Notes: generated by a model not told the origin, from the sequence alone. A DNA stretch of 64,000 nucleotides from Alphaproteobacteria bacterium (GCA_016124665.1 WGNH01000008.1:124001-188000), one strand, 5' to 3'; counted from the stretch's first letter, positions 35,334 to 44,336 are shown. Made by a program: numbers and translations.

Positions 35334-36323
35334 ATGGAAACGCGAAGCGATATCGCCCTGACGGAGCTTGTTTCGTCCAGACCCGCTGAATGGCGGGACT
35401 ATCTCTCGCTGATGAAGCCGCGGGTGATGACGCTGGTCGTGTTCACAGCCTTCGCCGGCTATATCGCGGCGCCGGACTCCCTGCATCCTCTCATGGCGGC
35501 CATCGCCATTCTCGCTTTGGCGATGGGGGCGGGTGCGGCCGGTGCCCTGAACATGGCCTATGATGCCGATATCGACCGGCGCATGCGGCGCACACGGCTC
35601 CGCCCGGTGCCGCTGGGCAAGGTCCGGCAGGAAGATGCCTATGGTTTCGGCATTGTCACCGCCGCCATCTCGATCGTGTTGATGACACTGGCAGCGAATG
35701 TGTTTGCCGCGGCGCTGCTGGCCTTCTCGATTTTCTTCTACGCGGTCATTTACACCATGATCCTGAAGCGGCGGACGCCGCAGAATATTGTCATCGGTGG
35801 TGCGGCCGGGGCCTTCCCGCCGATGATCGGCTGGGTGATCGCCACGGGCAGTGTGTCGATGGATGCGGTGATCCTGTTTGCCATTATCTTTCTGTGGACG
35901 CCGCCGCACTCCTGGGCGCTGGCCCTCTACAAGTCCGGCGATTATGCTGATGCCGGCGTGCCCATGATGCCAGTGGCCAAGGGGGCCAAAAGGACGCGGC
36001 TGGAAATCCTGATCTATTCGCTGATCCTAACACCGTTTGCGCTGGCCCCGGTACTGACCGGGCTGGGCGGCGTGCTCTACGGGCTGGCGGCTTTCCTGGG
36101 GGGAGCGGTCTTCATCATCCTGGCGTGGCGGATTTTTGATTCGCGGGCCGGAGAAGCCGGATCCGCCGAGGATGGCGCGCTCTATGCCGTGCGGGCCGGT
36201 GACAAGGCCGCGCGCGACCTGTTCGCCTATTCCATCGGTTATCTGGCCACGCTGTTTGCCGCGCTCATCGCCGAACATGCCATGGGCGCCTATATCGCGA
36301 CTCCGCTGGGAGGTGTGCTGTGA
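35334..36323 (+). CDS. ctaB: Protoheme IX farnesyltransferase (heme O synthase)
   Basis: A 329-residue UbiA-fold prenyltransferase that adds farnesyl to heme B to make heme O. The signature LMKPRVMTLVVFTAFAGY is near residue 25, the first Asp motif is NMAYDADIDRRMRRTRLRP, and the second lies near ALYKSGDYADAGVPMMP. ATG at 35334 is chosen over a TTG four codons upstream. It follows ctaD and overlaps the next gene by a GTGA junction. Confidence 0.96.
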   Translation: METRSDIALTELVSSRPAEWRDYLSLMKPRVMTLVVFTAFAGYIAAPDSLHPLMAAIAILALAMGAGAAGALNMAYDADIDRRMRRTRLRPVPLGKVRQEDAYGFGIVTAAISIVLMTLAANVFAAALLAFSIFFYAVIYTMILKRRTPQNIVIGGAAGAFPPMIGWVIATGSVSMDAVILFAIIFLWTPPHSWALALYKSGDYADAGVPMMPVAKGAKRTRLEILIYSLILTPFALAPVLTGLGGVLYGLAAFLGGAVFIILAWRIFDSRAGEAGSAEDGALYAVRAGDKAARDLFAYSIGYLATLFAALIAEHAMGAYIATPLGGVL

Positions 36324-36580
36324 CCGATGATCCGGTAACCGGTGAAACCGAAGGCAGCGCCGCTGCGGAACCGGCAGGAAATGCGCCGATGCAGCAGGAC
36401 TTCATCAAGGCGCGCAAGCGCCGCAATGTGATGATTGCCTTGTCGCTGGTCGCCTTCATGGTGCTGATCTTTTCCATTACGGCGATCCGCCTGACCCAGA
36501 ATCTGGCCGCACGGCAGGACGCTGTGATGGAACAGGATGCAAATGCTCCGGCAGGTGAGGAGACCGAGTCCGATGAATAA
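36320..36580 (+). CDS. CoxF-like small membrane protein
   Basis: An 86-residue single-pass membrane protein: acidic N-terminus, the basic KARKRRN then a helix (about 38-58: VMIALSLVAFMVLIFSITAI). It occupies the place between ctaB and ctaG where alphaproteobacteria carry a small assembly-related protein often called CoxF. GTG start within the ctaB stop (GTGA overlap), and its end overlaps the ctaG start by eight bases, so the three genes are coupled. Function in oxidase assembly is inferred from position. Confidence 0.8.
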   Translation: MTDDPVTGETEGSAAAEPAGNAPMQQDFIKARKRRNVMIALSLVAFMVLIFSITAIRLTQNLAARQDAVMEQDANAPAGEETESDE

Positions 36581-37133
36581 GAATACCCGCCTCATGATGA
36601 CGCTGTCCGGCGTGGCAGTGGCCATGGTCGGTGCTGCCTATGCCGCTGTGCCGCTGTACAATCTGTTCTGCCAGGTCACCGGATATGGCGGCACGACACA
36701 GGTCGCGACCGCGGAAGCCGGTTCCGTGCTCGAACGCACGGTGGAGGTCCGGTTTGATTCCAGCATGGAGCGCGGCCTGCCTTGGACGTTCGAACCGGTG
36801 CAGACGTCCATGACGGTGAATGTTGGCGAAACGTCGCTGGTCTTCTACCGGGCGACCAATAATTCGGACCAGCCTGTGACCGGCATGGCGACCTATAATG
36901 TCACCCCCTTCAAGGCGGCTCCCTATTTCTCCAAGCTGGAGTGTTTCTGCTTTACCGAGCAGACCTTGCAGCCGGGCGAAAGCATTGAAATGCCTGTCTT
37001 GTTCTTCGTTGATCCGTTGATTGACGAGGAAAGACGCATGGATGATGTGCGCACCATCACATTGTCCTACACCTTTTTCGAACAGGATGCCGAGGGCGCC
37101 GGCGCGACAGGTCGCCGCGAAGCGGCACCATAG
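36573..37133 (+). CDS. ctaG: Cytochrome c oxidase assembly protein CtaG (Cox11)
   Basis: A 186-residue Cox11 homologue that delivers copper to the CuB site of subunit I. One N-terminal helix (about 8-27) and a periplasmic domain with the copper motif CFCF (Cys124, Cys126); the extra conserved Cys33 is in YNLFCQVTGYGG. ATG at 36573 follows a GGTGAGGAG ribosome binding site inside the previous gene. Overlaps the CoxF-like gene by eight bases. Confidence 0.96.
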   Translation: MNKNTRLMMTLSGVAVAMVGAAYAAVPLYNLFCQVTGYGGTTQVATAEAGSVLERTVEVRFDSSMERGLPWTFEPVQTSMTVNVGETSLVFYRATNNSDQPVTGMATYNVTPFKAAPYFSKLECFCFTEQTLQPGESIEMPVLFFVDPLIDEERRMDDVRTITLSYTFFEQDAEGAGATGRREAAP

Positions 37134-37205
37134 CATTGATCCTTCCCCCGGCGGCCTGTATCAGGATTTGAAATTCGTCCGGGGACGACTCGCAGGAGAC
37201 AGGAC

Positions 37206-38069
37206 ATGGCCGGTCACGCCGTCAAACACGATTACCATCTCGTCAATCCGAGCCCATGGCCGGTTGTCGGTTCACTGTTCGCCTTTATCATGATGCTGGG
37301 CGCTGTCGTCTGGATGAAGGGGCTGGCAGAGGGCAATTTCTTCTTCGGCGAAGGTCAGCCCTGGCTGTTTTTCACCGGCCTGCTAGGCATCTTCTATGTG
37401 ATGTTCGGCTGGTGGTCGGATGTGATCAGGGAATCGCGCGCGGGCGACCACACACCGGTGGTCGATATCGGCCTGCGCTATGGCATGATCCTGTTCATCG
37501 TTTCCGAGATCATGTTCTTCGTGGCCTGGTTCTGGATGTTCTTCGAGGGCGCGCTTTTCCACGAATTGCGGGCCGGCGAGAGCTGGGATGCGATTGCCAT
37601 CGGAGCCGATTTTACCGGCTGGGAAAGCTGGCCGCCGCCGGGTGTCGAGACGTTTGATCCCTGGCATCTGCCGCTGATAAACACGCTGATCCTGCTGCTC
37701 TCGGGCACGACGGTGACCTGGGCGCACCATGCGCTGCAACATGGCGACCGCAAGGGGGCCATCCAGGGCCTGATCCTGACCGTGCTGCTTGGCATGAGCT
37801 TCACCGCGGTCCAGATCTATGAGTATAGCCACGCCCACTTCGCGTTCGATGGCAACCTCTATGGCGCGACCTTCTTCATGGCGACGGGCTTCCACGGGGC
37901 GCACGTTGTCATCGGGACGATCTTCCTGGCAGTCTGCCTGATCCGTCTGTTGATGGGCGGGATGACGCCACAGAAGCATTTCGGCCTCGAGGCCGCCGCC
38001 TGGTACTGGCACTTTGTGGATGTGGTCTGGCTGTTCCTGTTCGCCTTCGTCTACGTCACCTTCCAGTAG
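37206..38069 (+). CDS. ctaE: Cytochrome c oxidase subunit III
   Basis: A 287-residue COX3 with seven transmembrane helices, supporting stability and proton uptake of the aa3 oxidase. Conserved: [17 protein letters not shown] start, [29 protein letters not shown] and the ending [20 protein letters not shown]. 72 bases after ctaG, with an AGGAGAC ribosome binding site. Confidence 0.97.
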   Translation: MAGHAVKHDYHLVNPSPWPVVGSLFAFIMMLGAVVWMKGLAEGNFFFGEGQPWLFFTGLLGIFYVMFGWWSDVIRESRAGDHTPVVDIGLRYGMILFIVSEIMFFVAWFWMFFEGALFHELRAGESWDAIAIGADFTGWESWPPPGVETFDPWHLPLINTLILLLSGTTVTWAHHALQHGDRKGAIQGLILTVLLGMSFTAVQIYEYSHAHFAFDGNLYGATFFMATGFHGAHVVIGTIFLAVCLIRLLMGGMTPQKHFGLEAAAWYWHFVDVVWLFLFAFVYVTFQ

Positions 38070-38072
38070 GCA

Positions 38073-38438
38073 ATGACCGCCGTCTCCCCCTTCCTCGCGG
38101 GCGCAAAAGGCCGCTGCCCGCGATGCGGGGAGGGGGCGATGTTTTCCGGCTTTCTGACGATCGCGCCGTCCTGCAGCACCTGTGATCTGGATTACGGATT
38201 TGCGGATGCGGGGGATGGTCCGGCGTTCTTCGTGATGTCGATTGTCGGCTTTCCGGTGGTGTTTCTGGCGCTGCTGTTTGAAGTCGCGGTTGGTCCGCCA
38301 CTCTGGGTCCATATGGTGGTATGGCTGCCGGTCACGGTGGCGCTCTGCCTGCTCCTTTTGCGGCCGTGCAAGGGCATATTGTTTGCCCTGCAGTTCAAGC
38401 ATGCGGCCGAAGAAGCCCGTTTCAATGACGAGCATTGA
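38073..38438 (+). CDS. DUF983 family protein with zinc ribbon
   Basis: A 121-residue membrane protein: a four-Cys ribbon (Cys15, Cys18, Cys34, Cys37; CPRCGEG and CSTCDLDY) followed by two transmembrane helices (about 48-70 and 80-100). DUF983 genes sit between ctaE and SURF1 in alphaproteobacteria and are thought to help oxidase biogenesis. Only three bases separate it from ctaE. Confidence 0.92.
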   Translation: MTAVSPFLAGAKGRCPRCGEGAMFSGFLTIAPSCSTCDLDYGFADAGDGPAFFVMSIVGFPVVFLALLFEVAVGPPLWVHMVVWLPVTVALCLLLLRPCKGILFALQFKHAAEEARFNDEH

Positions 38439-38450
38439 TGCGAGGCGCTG

Positions 38451-39137
38451 ATGTTCCGCCCGCTCCCCGTTCTGACCCTCCTTTTCATACCTGCGCTGGC
38501 CCTTTTGGTCTGGCTGGGCAGCTGGCAATTCGGGCGGATGGCGGAGAAGGCGGACGCGATTGCCGCCTGGGAGAGCCGGGAGACCGGTGAGGCGCTCGAC
38601 TGGCAGGCCGCGCTCTGTGATATCCGGGCCAGCTTTACCGGCCTCGATATCCGGCCGCCCGGGGGCGTTGACTCCGCGCAGATCCGGTTTCACGGCCGGT
38701 CGGCATCGGGGGAGCTGGGCTGGCGCCTGATGTCGCCCCTGCAGGTGCCCGCCTGTTTCGAACCGGCCGCCGGGGATTACATGCTGGTTCAGACCGGATT
38801 TGAAACCTTCGAGGGCGCGGTGCTGCCGGCCCCTTCGACGCTGGTGTTTGCCCGCCCGCCGGAACAGGGCCTGTTCGACGCTGCCAACAATCCGGAAACC
38901 GGTGAATTCTTCCGCTTCGAACCGGACTCGCTGTCATCTGCGCTTGGTGGCCTGCCCATCACCGGGGAGGCTTGGCTGATCGAGGCGGAAAACGGTTTGC
39001 CGCCGCATCTGGCCAATGTGCCGCCGGGACAGCATCTGGGCTATGCGCTCACCTGGTGGGGGCTCGCCATCGGTCTTGTCGCTGTCTATCTGCTGATGCA
39101 TGTGCAGGCCGGGCGGTTGCGTTTCACCCGGCGTTAG
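38451..39137 (+). CDS. SURF1 family protein
   Basis: A 228-residue SURF1 protein assisting heme A insertion into subunit I. Two helices bracket a soluble domain: N-terminal LTLLFIPALALLVWLGSWQF with the conserved GxWQ-type motif, then a C-terminal helix YALTWWGLAIGLVAVYLL. Thirteen bases after the DUF983 gene; last recognisable oxidase gene of the operon. Confidence 0.94.
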   Translation: MFRPLPVLTLLFIPALALLVWLGSWQFGRMAEKADAIAAWESRETGEALDWQAALCDIRASFTGLDIRPPGGVDSAQIRFHGRSASGELGWRLMSPLQVPACFEPAAGDYMLVQTGFETFEGAVLPAPSTLVFARPPEQGLFDAANNPETGEFFRFEPDSLSSALGGLPITGEAWLIEAENGLPPHLANVPPGQHLGYALTWWGLAIGLVAVYLLMHVQAGRLRFTRR

Positions 39138-39181
39138 CGGGTTTGGTGTATACAGATCATCGACGAGCATGAGGCTGACCT

Positions 39182-39763
39182 ATGGCGCTGTGGCGCGATG
39201 ATTCTCCCACCATTGAGCTGGAAACCCGTGATCTGGTGCTCAGGGCCCCGCGCGCCGAGGATTACGAGGCCTGGGCGAAGCTGCGCGCGGCCAGCCGCCG
39301 CCATACCGAGCCGTGGGAGCCGTCCTGGACAGAAGACGAGCTGACGCGGACCGCCTATCGCGGCCGCTTGCGCCGTTATGATCTGGACTGGAAGGAGGGG
39401 CGCGGTGCGCCTTTCTTCGTGATCCGCAAGCGGGGCAATCTTCTGATCGGGGCCTGCAATCTCAACAATATCAAACGCGGTGTGATGCAGTCGGCGGATA
39501 TCGGCTACTGGATCGGCGCGCCCTATGTGCGCCAGGGCTATGCGCGGCAGGCTGTCCGCCGCGTTCTGGCCTTTGCCTTCAGTGAATTGCATTTGAACCG
39601 TATCGAGGCCGCGGTGCAGCCGGCGAATACCGTTTCGCGCACCCTGCTGGAAGAGATCGGGTTCCAGCATGAAGGGCTGGCACGGCGGCTCCTGTTCATT
39701 GCGGGTGAATGGCGGGATCATGACAGGCTGGCGCTGCTGGCCGGAGATCCGATCCGTGGATGA
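39182..39763 (+). CDS. RimJ/RimL-type GNAT N-acetyltransferase
   Basis: A 193-residue GNAT enzyme like RimJ (ribosomal protein S5 alanine N-acetyltransferase). Evidence: LRAPRAEDYEAWAKLR start, the acetyl-CoA site YWIGAPYVRQGYARQAVRRV, and LNRIEAAVQPANTVSRTLLEEIGF (beta-bulge motif B). Its stop overlaps the GTG start of the EAL gene by eight bases, so the two are coupled although their tasks seem unrelated. Confidence 0.92.
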   Translation: MALWRDDSPTIELETRDLVLRAPRAEDYEAWAKLRAASRRHTEPWEPSWTEDELTRTAYRGRLRRYDLDWKEGRGAPFFVIRKRGNLLIGACNLNNIKRGVMQSADIGYWIGAPYVRQGYARQAVRRVLAFAFSELHLNRIEAAVQPANTVSRTLLEEIGFQHEGLARRLLFIAGEWRDHDRLALLAGDPIRG

Positions 39764-40886
39764 CGCCCTGTTCAGCCGCGCCGCAAGGGCGACCGGAGCC
39801 GTTGCGTTTTCGCTTGATCTGGACCGGGCGCATTTTTCCGGCCCGGTCGGCGAGATCGGGCTGTTGAAGCCGGATTACCGGATGGATGATATCATCGACA
39901 TGCTGGCGCCCGGCGACCGCGAGGATTTCACCGCGGCGCTGGTCTCCGGCGATATCGATCTGCGCGTGCGCATGGTCGGCGAGGAGGGCGCGGTCCGCTA
40001 TCTGCGCTTTATCGGTTCGCGCGCGGGCGATGAAAGCCTGACCGGACTCATCCTGCCGGCCGGCCGGTTTTCCATTGACGCCCGCGATCAGCTTGACCGG
40101 GAAACACGCGTCACCGACGCCGTCGAGGATGGTGAAATTCTGGCCCACTACCAGCCGATCATCGCGCTCGAGACAGGCCGGCTAGCCGGATTTGAGGCGC
40201 TGGCGCGATGGGACCGGCCGGGCGTGGGCATAATCGGGCCGGATGACTTTCTGGCGCTGGCCGATGATCTCGACCTTCTGGGCCGGATTGGCGATCAGGT
40301 CCGCGAGACCGCGGCGCGCGATCTGGCCGCCTGGCGCCGGTCGGTGTCCGGCGCTCCGCTGTTCATGGCAGCCAATGCCAGTGTCGGCGAGCTGCTGGCT
40401 GACGGGTTTGCAGACCGGTTGATCGCTGCTGTCACCAGGGCCGGGCTGCGGGCGGGCACCTACAAGCTGGAAATCGCGGAAACCGAGATCATGCGCGAGC
40501 CCGACCGGGCGGCGGCAGTGATTGCGGAGCTGAAAGCCGCCGGCATACAGATCGCGCTGGATGATTTCGGCACCGGCTATTCCTCCCTGTCCCGGCTGGA
40601 TGAATTCAGCTTCGATACCGTCAAGATCGACCGCTATTTCGTCCGCGCCATGTCCGCTTCGGCAAGTGCGGCGAAAGTTGTCGAATCCGTGCTGCAGCTG
40701 GCGAAGCATTACGGCATGACCGTGGTAGCCGAGGGAATCGAGGACGAGGAAACAGCCCGGCTTCTGGCAGAGATGGGCTGTGATTACGGGCAGGGCTTCC
40801 GCTTTGCCGGAGCGCTGGCGCCGGAGCTGGCGGCAGAAATCGTGAAATCAGGACTGCCGGGGCGAATCAGGCCGCCGTCGGACTAG
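39756..40886 (+). CDS. EAL domain protein, probable c-di-GMP phosphodiesterase
   Basis: A 376-residue protein. The EAL domain covers about 120-370 with catalytic residues all in place: Glu147 of EAL, Asn207, Glu239, Glu242, Asp269-Asp270 (DDFGTGYSSL), Lys290, Glu326 and Gln346. Activity against cyclic di-GMP is therefore expected. Residues 1-110 form a small PAS-like or degenerate sensor region without a GGDEF domain. The GTG start at 39756 lies within the end of the acetyltransferase gene (eight-base overlap); an upstream in-frame start would extend into that gene. No membrane segment, so cytoplasmic. Confidence 0.9.
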   Translation: MDDALFSRAARATGAVAFSLDLDRAHFSGPVGEIGLLKPDYRMDDIIDMLAPGDREDFTAALVSGDIDLRVRMVGEEGAVRYLRFIGSRAGDESLTGLILPAGRFSIDARDQLDRETRVTDAVEDGEILAHYQPIIALETGRLAGFEALARWDRPGVGIIGPDDFLALADDLDLLGRIGDQVRETAARDLAAWRRSVSGAPLFMAANASVGELLADGFADRLIAAVTRAGLRAGTYKLEIAETEIMREPDRAAAVIAELKAAGIQIALDDFGTGYSSLSRLDEFSFDTVKIDRYFVRAMSASASAAKVVESVLQLAKHYGMTVVAEGIEDEETARLLAEMGCDYGQGFRFAGALAPELAAEIVKSGLPGRIRPPSD

Positions 40887-41023
40887 GCTCCGGACTCATA
40901 ACCAGTAACTGACGGTCGCGGCGAGGCATACAGCCGAATGGAATACATCGGCCCATTGGTGCCCTTGTCCGCTTCCGTCATTCAAGGCATCCTTGTCTCA
41001 ATTCAACAGGTTGCGCGTGTAAG

Positions 41024-41563
41024 ATGGAGCTGCAAATGGAATTGGACTTCGTGCGAGCCGATCTCGAGCAGCACCGCGAAATACTCATACAATTCAATAT
41101 CGAATATCTCCGCTGGGCCGATGCTTCGGTGCAAGAATGGTTCGGGCTCTCACTGCCAAGTCTCTTGGGGATGCCAATCTCTGATTATGTCCACAGCTCG
41201 TTAGACAAGCTGTGTGAGGGAACGCCGCCAAACGGTGTCTTCTATGTCGTCTTCGATGGGGAAATGGCGCTTGGAATGGGCGGGCTCCGCCGCGTACGCG
41301 ACGGCGTTGGAGAGATCAAACGCATCTATCTCTCCCGAGCGAGCCGCGGCGGAGGAATAGGCGCGCAGATCTTGGATCGGCTCGTACGTGACGCGCAGAG
41401 TTTTGGCTATGATGAACTAGTGTTGGACACTGGCCCCTTTATGACTTCCGCTCATCGACTTTACGAGGCGGCGGGGTTTGCAGATATCCAGCCGTATGCA
41501 GAGGCAGAGGTGCCTGAAGCATTACACCGTGACTGGCGCTTCATGCGCTGCCGACTGAGCTGA
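41024..41563 (+). CDS. GNAT family N-acetyltransferase, lower-GC
   Basis: A 179-residue GNAT protein. Acetyl-CoA binding is seen in IKRIYLSRASRGGGIGAQIL; the tail LDTGPFMTSAHRLYEAAGF is typical. Codon use in the first third (AAT, ATA, CAA, TCT rich) is lower in GC than the neighbours, and it sits alone between an EAL gene and yqgE, suggesting later acquisition. ATG at 41024; an alternative ATG at residue 5. Target unknown. Confidence 0.85.
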   Translation: MELQMELDFVRADLEQHREILIQFNIEYLRWADASVQEWFGLSLPSLLGMPISDYVHSSLDKLCEGTPPNGVFYVVFDGEMALGMGGLRRVRDGVGEIKRIYLSRASRGGGIGAQILDRLVRDAQSFGYDELVLDTGPFMTSAHRLYEAAGFADIQPYAEAEVPEALHRDWRFMRCRLS

Positions 41564-41636
41564 CCGATCGGCTGCCTTGGGCGAATTTCTGATGGTCGTA
41601 CTTGGCAGAGCCTAGGAAGCGTTAATGGTCCGGCCC

Positions 41637-42203
41637 CTAGGCGTGGCCGGAAATCGCGGACAGGCGCGCGGGGTCGACGCCGATCTGTTGCAGGGCCCGT
41701 TCCCATTTGTCGTCGAAACGGTCGTCGAAGATCAGCCCCTCTTCCGGGTCGGCGACGAGCCAGGCGCTGGCCTGTAACTCATCCTCCAGCTGGCCCGGCC
41801 CCCAGCCGGCATAGCCGAGCGCCAGAACGGCCTGCCGCGGCGGGTGATCGGACGCCATCGCATCCAGCACCTCGCGCGTCGCCGTCAGGCAGATATTCCC
41901 GGAGACGCGCATGGTGGCGCTGTCATGGGCAAAGTCGGGCGTGTGCAGCACAAAGCCTCGATCCCCGTCAACCGGTCCGCCATTCAGCACGGCACGGTCG
42001 GGCAGGATGATGTCGCTTTCAATGCCGAGCTGTCCGAACAGGGCCGGCAGGCGCAGATCCTCGACCGGATTGTTGATGGCGATGCCCATGGCGTGATCCT
42101 CGTCATGGTCGCAGACATAGATCAGGGCACGATCGAATCGCGGATCGCCGATCGCAGGACTTGCGATCAGCAGCTTGCCGGTGAGATATCCTTCTTCGCC
42201 CAT
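41637..42203 (-). CDS. yqgE: YqgE/AlgH family protein (UPF0301)
   Basis: A 188-residue YqgE/AlgH protein, widespread and of poorly known biochemistry. Signatures: GKLLIASPAIGDPRFDRALI, DHDEDHAMGIAINNP, VLNGGPVDGDRGFVLH, LALGYAGWGPGQLEDEL. Divergent from the peroxiredoxin gene across 111 bases containing a dyad; this yqgE-peroxiredoxin pairing may reflect shared redox control. Confidence 0.93.
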   Translation of the reverse strand: MGEEGYLTGKLLIASPAIGDPRFDRALIYVCDHDEDHAMGIAINNPVEDLRLPALFGQLGIESDIILPDRAVLNGGPVDGDRGFVLHTPDFAHDSATMRVSGNICLTATREVLDAMASDHPPRQAVLALGYAGWGPGQLEDELQASAWLVADPEEGLIFDDRFDDKWERALQQIGVDPARLSAISGHA

Positions 42204-42240
42204 ATCTGTATGCTTGCCGGAATCCGGGGACAGGTAAAGT

Positions 42241-42268
42241 CAAATTCCCGCTGTTCAGGCGGGATTTG
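42241..42268. promoter_or_regulatory. Dyad between yqgE and peroxiredoxin genes
   Basis: Inverted repeat CAAA-T-TCCCGC-N7-GCGGGA-TTTG, arms of ten bases with one bulge. It lies in the divergent promoter region 47 bases before the peroxiredoxin start; a -10-like TATAAC follows. It could bind a redox-responsive regulator or be an mRNA hairpin. Confidence 0.5.
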
Positions 42269-42314
42269 ATCGGGCAGACATGAATTATAACAGAAAATGC
42301 GAGGAGCATGAAAT

Positions 42315-42797
42315 ATGACGATTTCCAAAGGTGACCGCCTCCCCGACGTCAAGTTCGGCATCATGACGGAAGATGGCCCCTCCCAGAAAAGCACGGCCGA
42401 CGTTTTCGCCGGCAAGACGGTCGCGCTGTTTGCCGTGCCCGGCGCTTTCACGCCGACCTGCTCGGCCAAGCATCTGCCGGGATTTGTCGAAAAAGCCGCC
42501 GAGCTGCGGGCCAAGGGTGTTGATGACATCGCCTGTGTGTCCGTCAACGATGTGTTTGTCATGAATGCCTGGGGCAAGGATCAGGGTGTTGGCGATGACA
42601 TTGTGATGCTGGCCGATGGCAATGGCGATTTTGCCAAGGCGACAGGCCTGACCATGGATGGCAGCGGCTTTGGCATGGGCACACGCTCGCAGCGTTTTTC
42701 CATGCTGGTGAAGGACGGAGTGGTCGAGGTTCTGAACACGGAAGAGCCGGGCGATTTCCGCACCTCCAGTGCCGAACACATGCTCGGCCAGCTCTAA
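42315..42797 (+). CDS. Prx5-type peroxiredoxin
   Basis: A 160-residue thiol peroxidase of the Prx5 class (redoxin/AhpC-TSA). The peroxidatic Cys is 49 in GAFTPTCSAKHLPGF, and Cys74 (DDIACVSVND) is the usual second cysteine. Full length for the class, no signal peptide. It reduces peroxides with glutathione or thioredoxin. Ribosome binding site AGGAG upstream. It is divergent from yqgE and 22 bases upstream of the SPFH gene. Confidence 0.94.
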   Translation: MTISKGDRLPDVKFGIMTEDGPSQKSTADVFAGKTVALFAVPGAFTPTCSAKHLPGFVEKAAELRAKGVDDIACVSVNDVFVMNAWGKDQGVGDDIVMLADGNGDFAKATGLTMDGSGFGMGTRSQRFSMLVKDGVVEVLNTEEPGDFRTSSAEHMLGQL

Positions 42798-42819
42798 TCT
42801 GACACAGGAGTGAAGGCCC

Positions 42820-43791
42820 ATGGGCACTTTGATCTTTATCGGCGTTGTCGTTCTTCTGGCGCTTGTCCTGGTCACGTCGACCATCAAGGTCGTGCCGCAG
42901 AGCATGGAATACACGCTCGAGCGGTTCGGCCGCTTCACCCGGAAGATGGGCCCGGGCCTTCACTTCATCATCCCGTTCTTCGACAAGGTCGGGTACAAGA
43001 TCAATATGCGCGAGCGCGTTCTGGACGTGCCCAAGCAGGAAGTGATCACCAAGGACAATGCCATGGTATCGGTCGATGCCGTGGTCTTCATCCAGGTGAT
43101 GGAAGCGGCGCGGGCCGCCTATGAAGTCGATAATCTCGACTTTTCCATTCTCAATCTGGCGATGACGAATGTGCGGACCGTGGTCGGCTCGATGGATCTC
43201 GACCAGGTATTGTCCAACCGCGATGATATCAATGCCCGGCTGCTGTCGGTGATCGATGCGGCCACCAATCCCTGGGGGGTGAAGGTGACGCGGATCGAGA
43301 TCCGGGACCTGTCACCGCCGCCGGACATCACCGAGGCCATGGCACGGCAGATGAAGGCCGAACGCCTGAAGCGCGCGGAAATCCTGGAAGCCGAGGGCCA
43401 GAAGCAGTCCGAAATTCTCCGTGCCGAGGGCGAAAAACAATCCCAGATCCTCGAAGCCGAAGGCCGCAAGGAAGCTGCGTTCCGCGATGCCGAAGCCCGC
43501 GAACGGGCCGCGGAAGCGGAAGCCAAGGCCACCGAAATGGTGTCCAAGGCGATTGCCGAAGGCGATCTCAATGCGATCAATTATTTCCTCGGCCAGAAAT
43601 ATGTCGAGGCTTTCGGAAAGCTGGCCGAAAGCGACCAGCAGAAAACCGTGATCATTCCGACGGAATTTTCGAACATTGTCTCCACCGTGATGGGGGTCGG
43701 CGAACTGGCCAAGGCGGCCCGCAATTCTGCCAAGGATGCCGCGGAGGGCGCGGTCAAACAGAACCGCGGCAGCGTTCCGCCAACCGGCTAG
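42820..43791 (+). CDS. SPFH/Band 7 (paraslipin-type) protein
   Basis: A 323-residue stomatin-like membrane protein: N-terminal anchor (residues 1-20), SPFH domain with VPQSMEYTLERFGRFTRKMG and PGLHFIIPFFDKVGYKI, then a long coiled coil of AEGEKQSQ-type repeats (about 190-255) and a C-terminal oligomer segment. Such QmcA-like proteins form large membrane microdomains and control proteases. It is followed after 12 bases by an NfeD protein, the usual partner. Confidence 0.95.
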   Translation: MGTLIFIGVVVLLALVLVTSTIKVVPQSMEYTLERFGRFTRKMGPGLHFIIPFFDKVGYKINMRERVLDVPKQEVITKDNAMVSVDAVVFIQVMEAARAAYEVDNLDFSILNLAMTNVRTVVGSMDLDQVLSNRDDINARLLSVIDAATNPWGVKVTRIEIRDLSPPPDITEAMARQMKAERLKRAEILEAEGQKQSEILRAEGEKQSQILEAEGRKEAAFRDAEARERAAEAEAKATEMVSKAIAEGDLNAINYFLGQKYVEAFGKLAESDQQKTVIIPTEFSNIVSTVMGVGELAKAARNSAKDAAEGAVKQNRGSVPPTG

Positions 43792-43803
43792 AAAGGGAAG
43801 GTC

Positions 43804-44259
43804 ATGGACATCATCCTTACAGCTCTGGACAGCCTGAATATCTGGTGGTGGCTCGGCCTGGCTGCCATTCTGCTGGTTGCCGAAGTGGTCACCGGCACGA
43901 CCTATATCCTGTGGCCGGCCGCCGCCGCTTTTGTCACCGCCCTTTTGGCCAGCTTTGTCGGCTGGCCGGTGGAATTGCTCAGTTTTGCCGTGTTCGGTGT
44001 GATCTTTCTCATCCTCGGCGACCGCTTCGTGAAACCGCTCCTGAAAAGCGGAACGGAGAGCGGCCTGAATACCCGGGCGACCTATCTGGTCGGCGAACGG
44101 GTGACGGTGGTCGGCGGTTTCACCGAAGGCCGCGGACGGGTCCGCCATGGCGACACGGAATGGTCGGCGAAAACCGCGGACGGATCCGATCTGGCCGAAG
44201 GGGCCAGTGTTGTCGTCGCATCGCTGGACGGCACACGTCTGATCGTGAAACCTGCCTGA
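43804..44259 (+). CDS. NfeD family protein
   Basis: A 151-residue NfeD (short form) with three to four hydrophobic helices (about 14-90) and a C-terminal OB-fold (SGTESGLNTRATYLVGERVTVV, then GRVRHGDTEWSAKTA). NfeD partners the SPFH protein upstream in membrane-domain organisation. Spacing of 12 bases implies one mRNA. Confidence 0.93.
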   Translation: MDIILTALDSLNIWWWLGLAAILLVAEVVTGTTYILWPAAAAFVTALLASFVGWPVELLSFAVFGVIFLILGDRFVKPLLKSGTESGLNTRATYLVGERVTVVGGFTEGRGRVRHGDTEWSAKTADGSDLAEGASVVVASLDGTRLIVKPA

Positions 44260-44322
44260 GCCGGACCCGGCCTGCAACGATCTGAACGCCCGGCCCGCTC
44301 GGCCCGCCTGCGGCTCACGCCT

Positions 44323-44336
44323 CCCCTGAACAGGGG
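44323..44336. promoter_or_regulatory. Small palindrome CCCCTGAACAGGGG
   Basis: A 14-base near-palindrome 63 bases upstream of the exported protein at 44400. The central TGAACAGG recurs at 44381-44388 inside the ribosome-binding-site hairpin. Role unknown; possibly an operator or a second leader hairpin. Confidence 0.45.
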
